Below are positions 13,570-14,668 of a stretch of DNA of 14,668 nucleotides, piece after piece. The first letter of the stretch is position 1, and each line of letters starts with the position of its first letter. Both the position numbers and the translations under genes were made by a program. Under the pieces are notes generated by a model. That model saw only the letters and a list, made by a program, of their open reading frames with translations. It was not told where the DNA came from and did no database searches. Source of the DNA: UBA1189 sp045544835 (GTDB lineage Bacteria > Bacteroidota > Bacteroidia > Bacteroidales > Bacteroidaceae); NCBI GenBank assembly GCA_045544835.1, contig JAZPZS010000168.1, positions 1 through 14,668 on the forward strand. The letters are read 5' to 3'.

Positions 13570-14668
13570 TAACCACCGATTGGAATGGAGGCGCACAAGT
13601 CGATGAATGCTTAGCTGCTGACATTAAGTCTATAGCAGCGATCAAGGCACTCAAAGACCATCCGAACCTTTTAGTATTTCCGCATAGCTTTACGAAATAT
13701 GATGAAGGGTTCGGGGAGAAGTGCATCTGTACTTTCGATGAAGAGGAGAGGATGATGCACACCAACAACATTGTAGGATTTATAGGCAAGAACAAGACAC
13801 AGCTCACCATACGCTCGCGCTTCACCAAAAATTTAGACGAGAAGAATGATGAGGATTACTTCTTACACTATATGCTACAAAAGGTGTTTGGAGTCCACAT
13901 CTTCGATTTGAAGCATACGACCAGTAAGGAAAAGGTGTTCGACTTCTCGCTCTATCTCTTCCCCCACTTCTTGAAAAAGGCTCTCCGCCAAGGCGTATAT
14001 AGAGAATATCAAACGAGGCATTACAACGATGCGAATGTAAGAGGTACAATTGATGTAAGCAGGCATCTACGTACCAATTTGCCATTTGCAGGGAACATCG
14101 CCTATCGCACGAGAGAGTATCTATATGATAATGACACGACACAGCTCATCCGCCACACCATCGAGCATATACGCTGCCACAAATGGGGAGCCAATATATT
14201 AAGCTGCGATACGGAGACTAAGGATTTCGTTTCACAAATTACACAAGTGACCGAAAGCTACCAGAAGAATCAACGCCAGTCAGTCATCAATAGAAACTTG
14301 AAGCCCGTACGCCACTCGCTATATACGGAGTATGAGCCATTGAGAAAGCTATGCCTGCAAATCCTTCGACACGAGCACTTGAAATATGGCCAGAAAAAGG
14401 ACGAGATATACGGAGTGCTGTTTGATGGTGCTTGGCTATGGGAGGAGTATTTGGGTATAGTATTGAAGGAGAGTTTCAACCATTATCATAGAAGCGATAC
14501 TAATAAATGGTATCTTTTTAAGGGACAGCAGATTGTCCCAGATTACATTTCCAAAGATTTTTCCATAGTAGCAGATGCGAAGTATATTCCTTTGGAAAAA
14601 CAAAAAGGTTATAAAAACGAAGAAAAAGCCACGGCCATATATTACAAAACCATCACCTATATGTACAG
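13566..14668 (+). CDS. mcrC: McrC-family nuclease subunit, 3' end outside the window
   Basis: 367 complete codons are visible without a stop; the protein is cut by the window edge. It starts at the ATG overlapping the mcrB TGA (ATGA, 13566-13569), a coupled start typical of subunits made in fixed ratio. The N-terminal half matches LlaJI/McrC-type proteins: VGFIGKNKTQLTIRSRF, then VYREYQTRHYNDANVRGTIDVSRHL and the PVRHSLYTEYEPLRKL segment. The nuclease core is a PD-(D/E)XK site: D326 in VPDYI and D337-A-K339 in VADAKYI, the D...DxK form known from E. coli McrC. McrC stimulates McrB GTPase and cuts DNA between two modified sites. GC content resembles mcrB. Confidence 0.9.
   Translation, partial: MITTDWNGGAQVDECLAADIKSIAAIKALKDHPNLLVFPHSFTKYDEGFGEKCICTFDEEERMMHTNNIVGFIGKNKTQLTIRSRFTKNLDEKNDEDYFLHYMLQKVFGVHIFDLKHTTSKEKVFDFSLYLFPHFLKKALRQGVYREYQTRHYNDANVRGTIDVSRHLRTNLPFAGNIAYRTREYLYDNDTTQLIRHTIEHIRCHKWGANILSCDTETKDFVSQITQVTESYQKNQRQSVINRNLKPVRHSLYTEYEPLRKLCLQILRHEHLKYGQKKDEIYGVLFDGAWLWEEYLGIVLKESFNHYHRSDTNKWYLFKGQQIVPDYISKDFSIVADAKYIPLEKQKGYKNEEKATAIYYKTITYMY

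Overview
The window looks like a chromosome segment of a Bacteroidales bacterium, probably Prevotellaceae-like or Bacteroides-like. Evidence: TAnnTTTG (-7) promoter boxes, several with a TTG about 20 bp upstream, stand in front of most genes; there are no clear Shine-Dalgarno sequences; a DUF1573 protein, an HU-HIG-type protein and xylan-degrading enzymes are present. The exact genus cannot be read from the sequence.

Layout. (a) 1-2646: the 5' end of prfC (release factor 3, minus strand) is divergent from a long RSH alarmone gene whose hydrolase site is degenerate, so it is RelA-like. (b) 2727-7485: a DUF1573 lipoprotein-like/secreted protein and a secreted GH43 glycosidase run on the plus strand and meet a 1007-residue secreted GH10 xylanase on the minus strand. 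A hairpin terminator lies at the convergence. The xylanase is unusual: a jelly-roll-like N-terminus, a long region of autotransporter-type beta repeats, an acidic linker, the GH10 barrel and a possible type IX sorting tail. (c) 7486-9325: a small HU/winged-helix gene embedded in dense repeat structure. Two inverted 92-93 bp hairpin elements flank it, a tandem array of roughly 109 bp units sits in its leader, and a 14 bp direct repeat carrying its start codon brackets the array. (d) 9326-14668: a lower-GC, defence-type segment with a DUF4143-family AAA ATPase behind four iteron-like boxes, a 145 bp multi-hairpin element, and a translationally coupled mcrB-mcrC pair (mcrC runs off the window).

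Functionally, GH43 and GH10 probably cooperate on arabinoxylan outside the cytoplasm. McrB (with an EVE-like reader) and McrC form a modification-dependent restriction complex. No link between the HU-like protein or the DUF4143 ATPase and McrBC can be proven here; they are neighbours only. The most novel material is the non-coding structure between 7580 and 10900: three copies of one 15-mer, paired inverted hairpin elements, the mosaic tandem array and the iterons.
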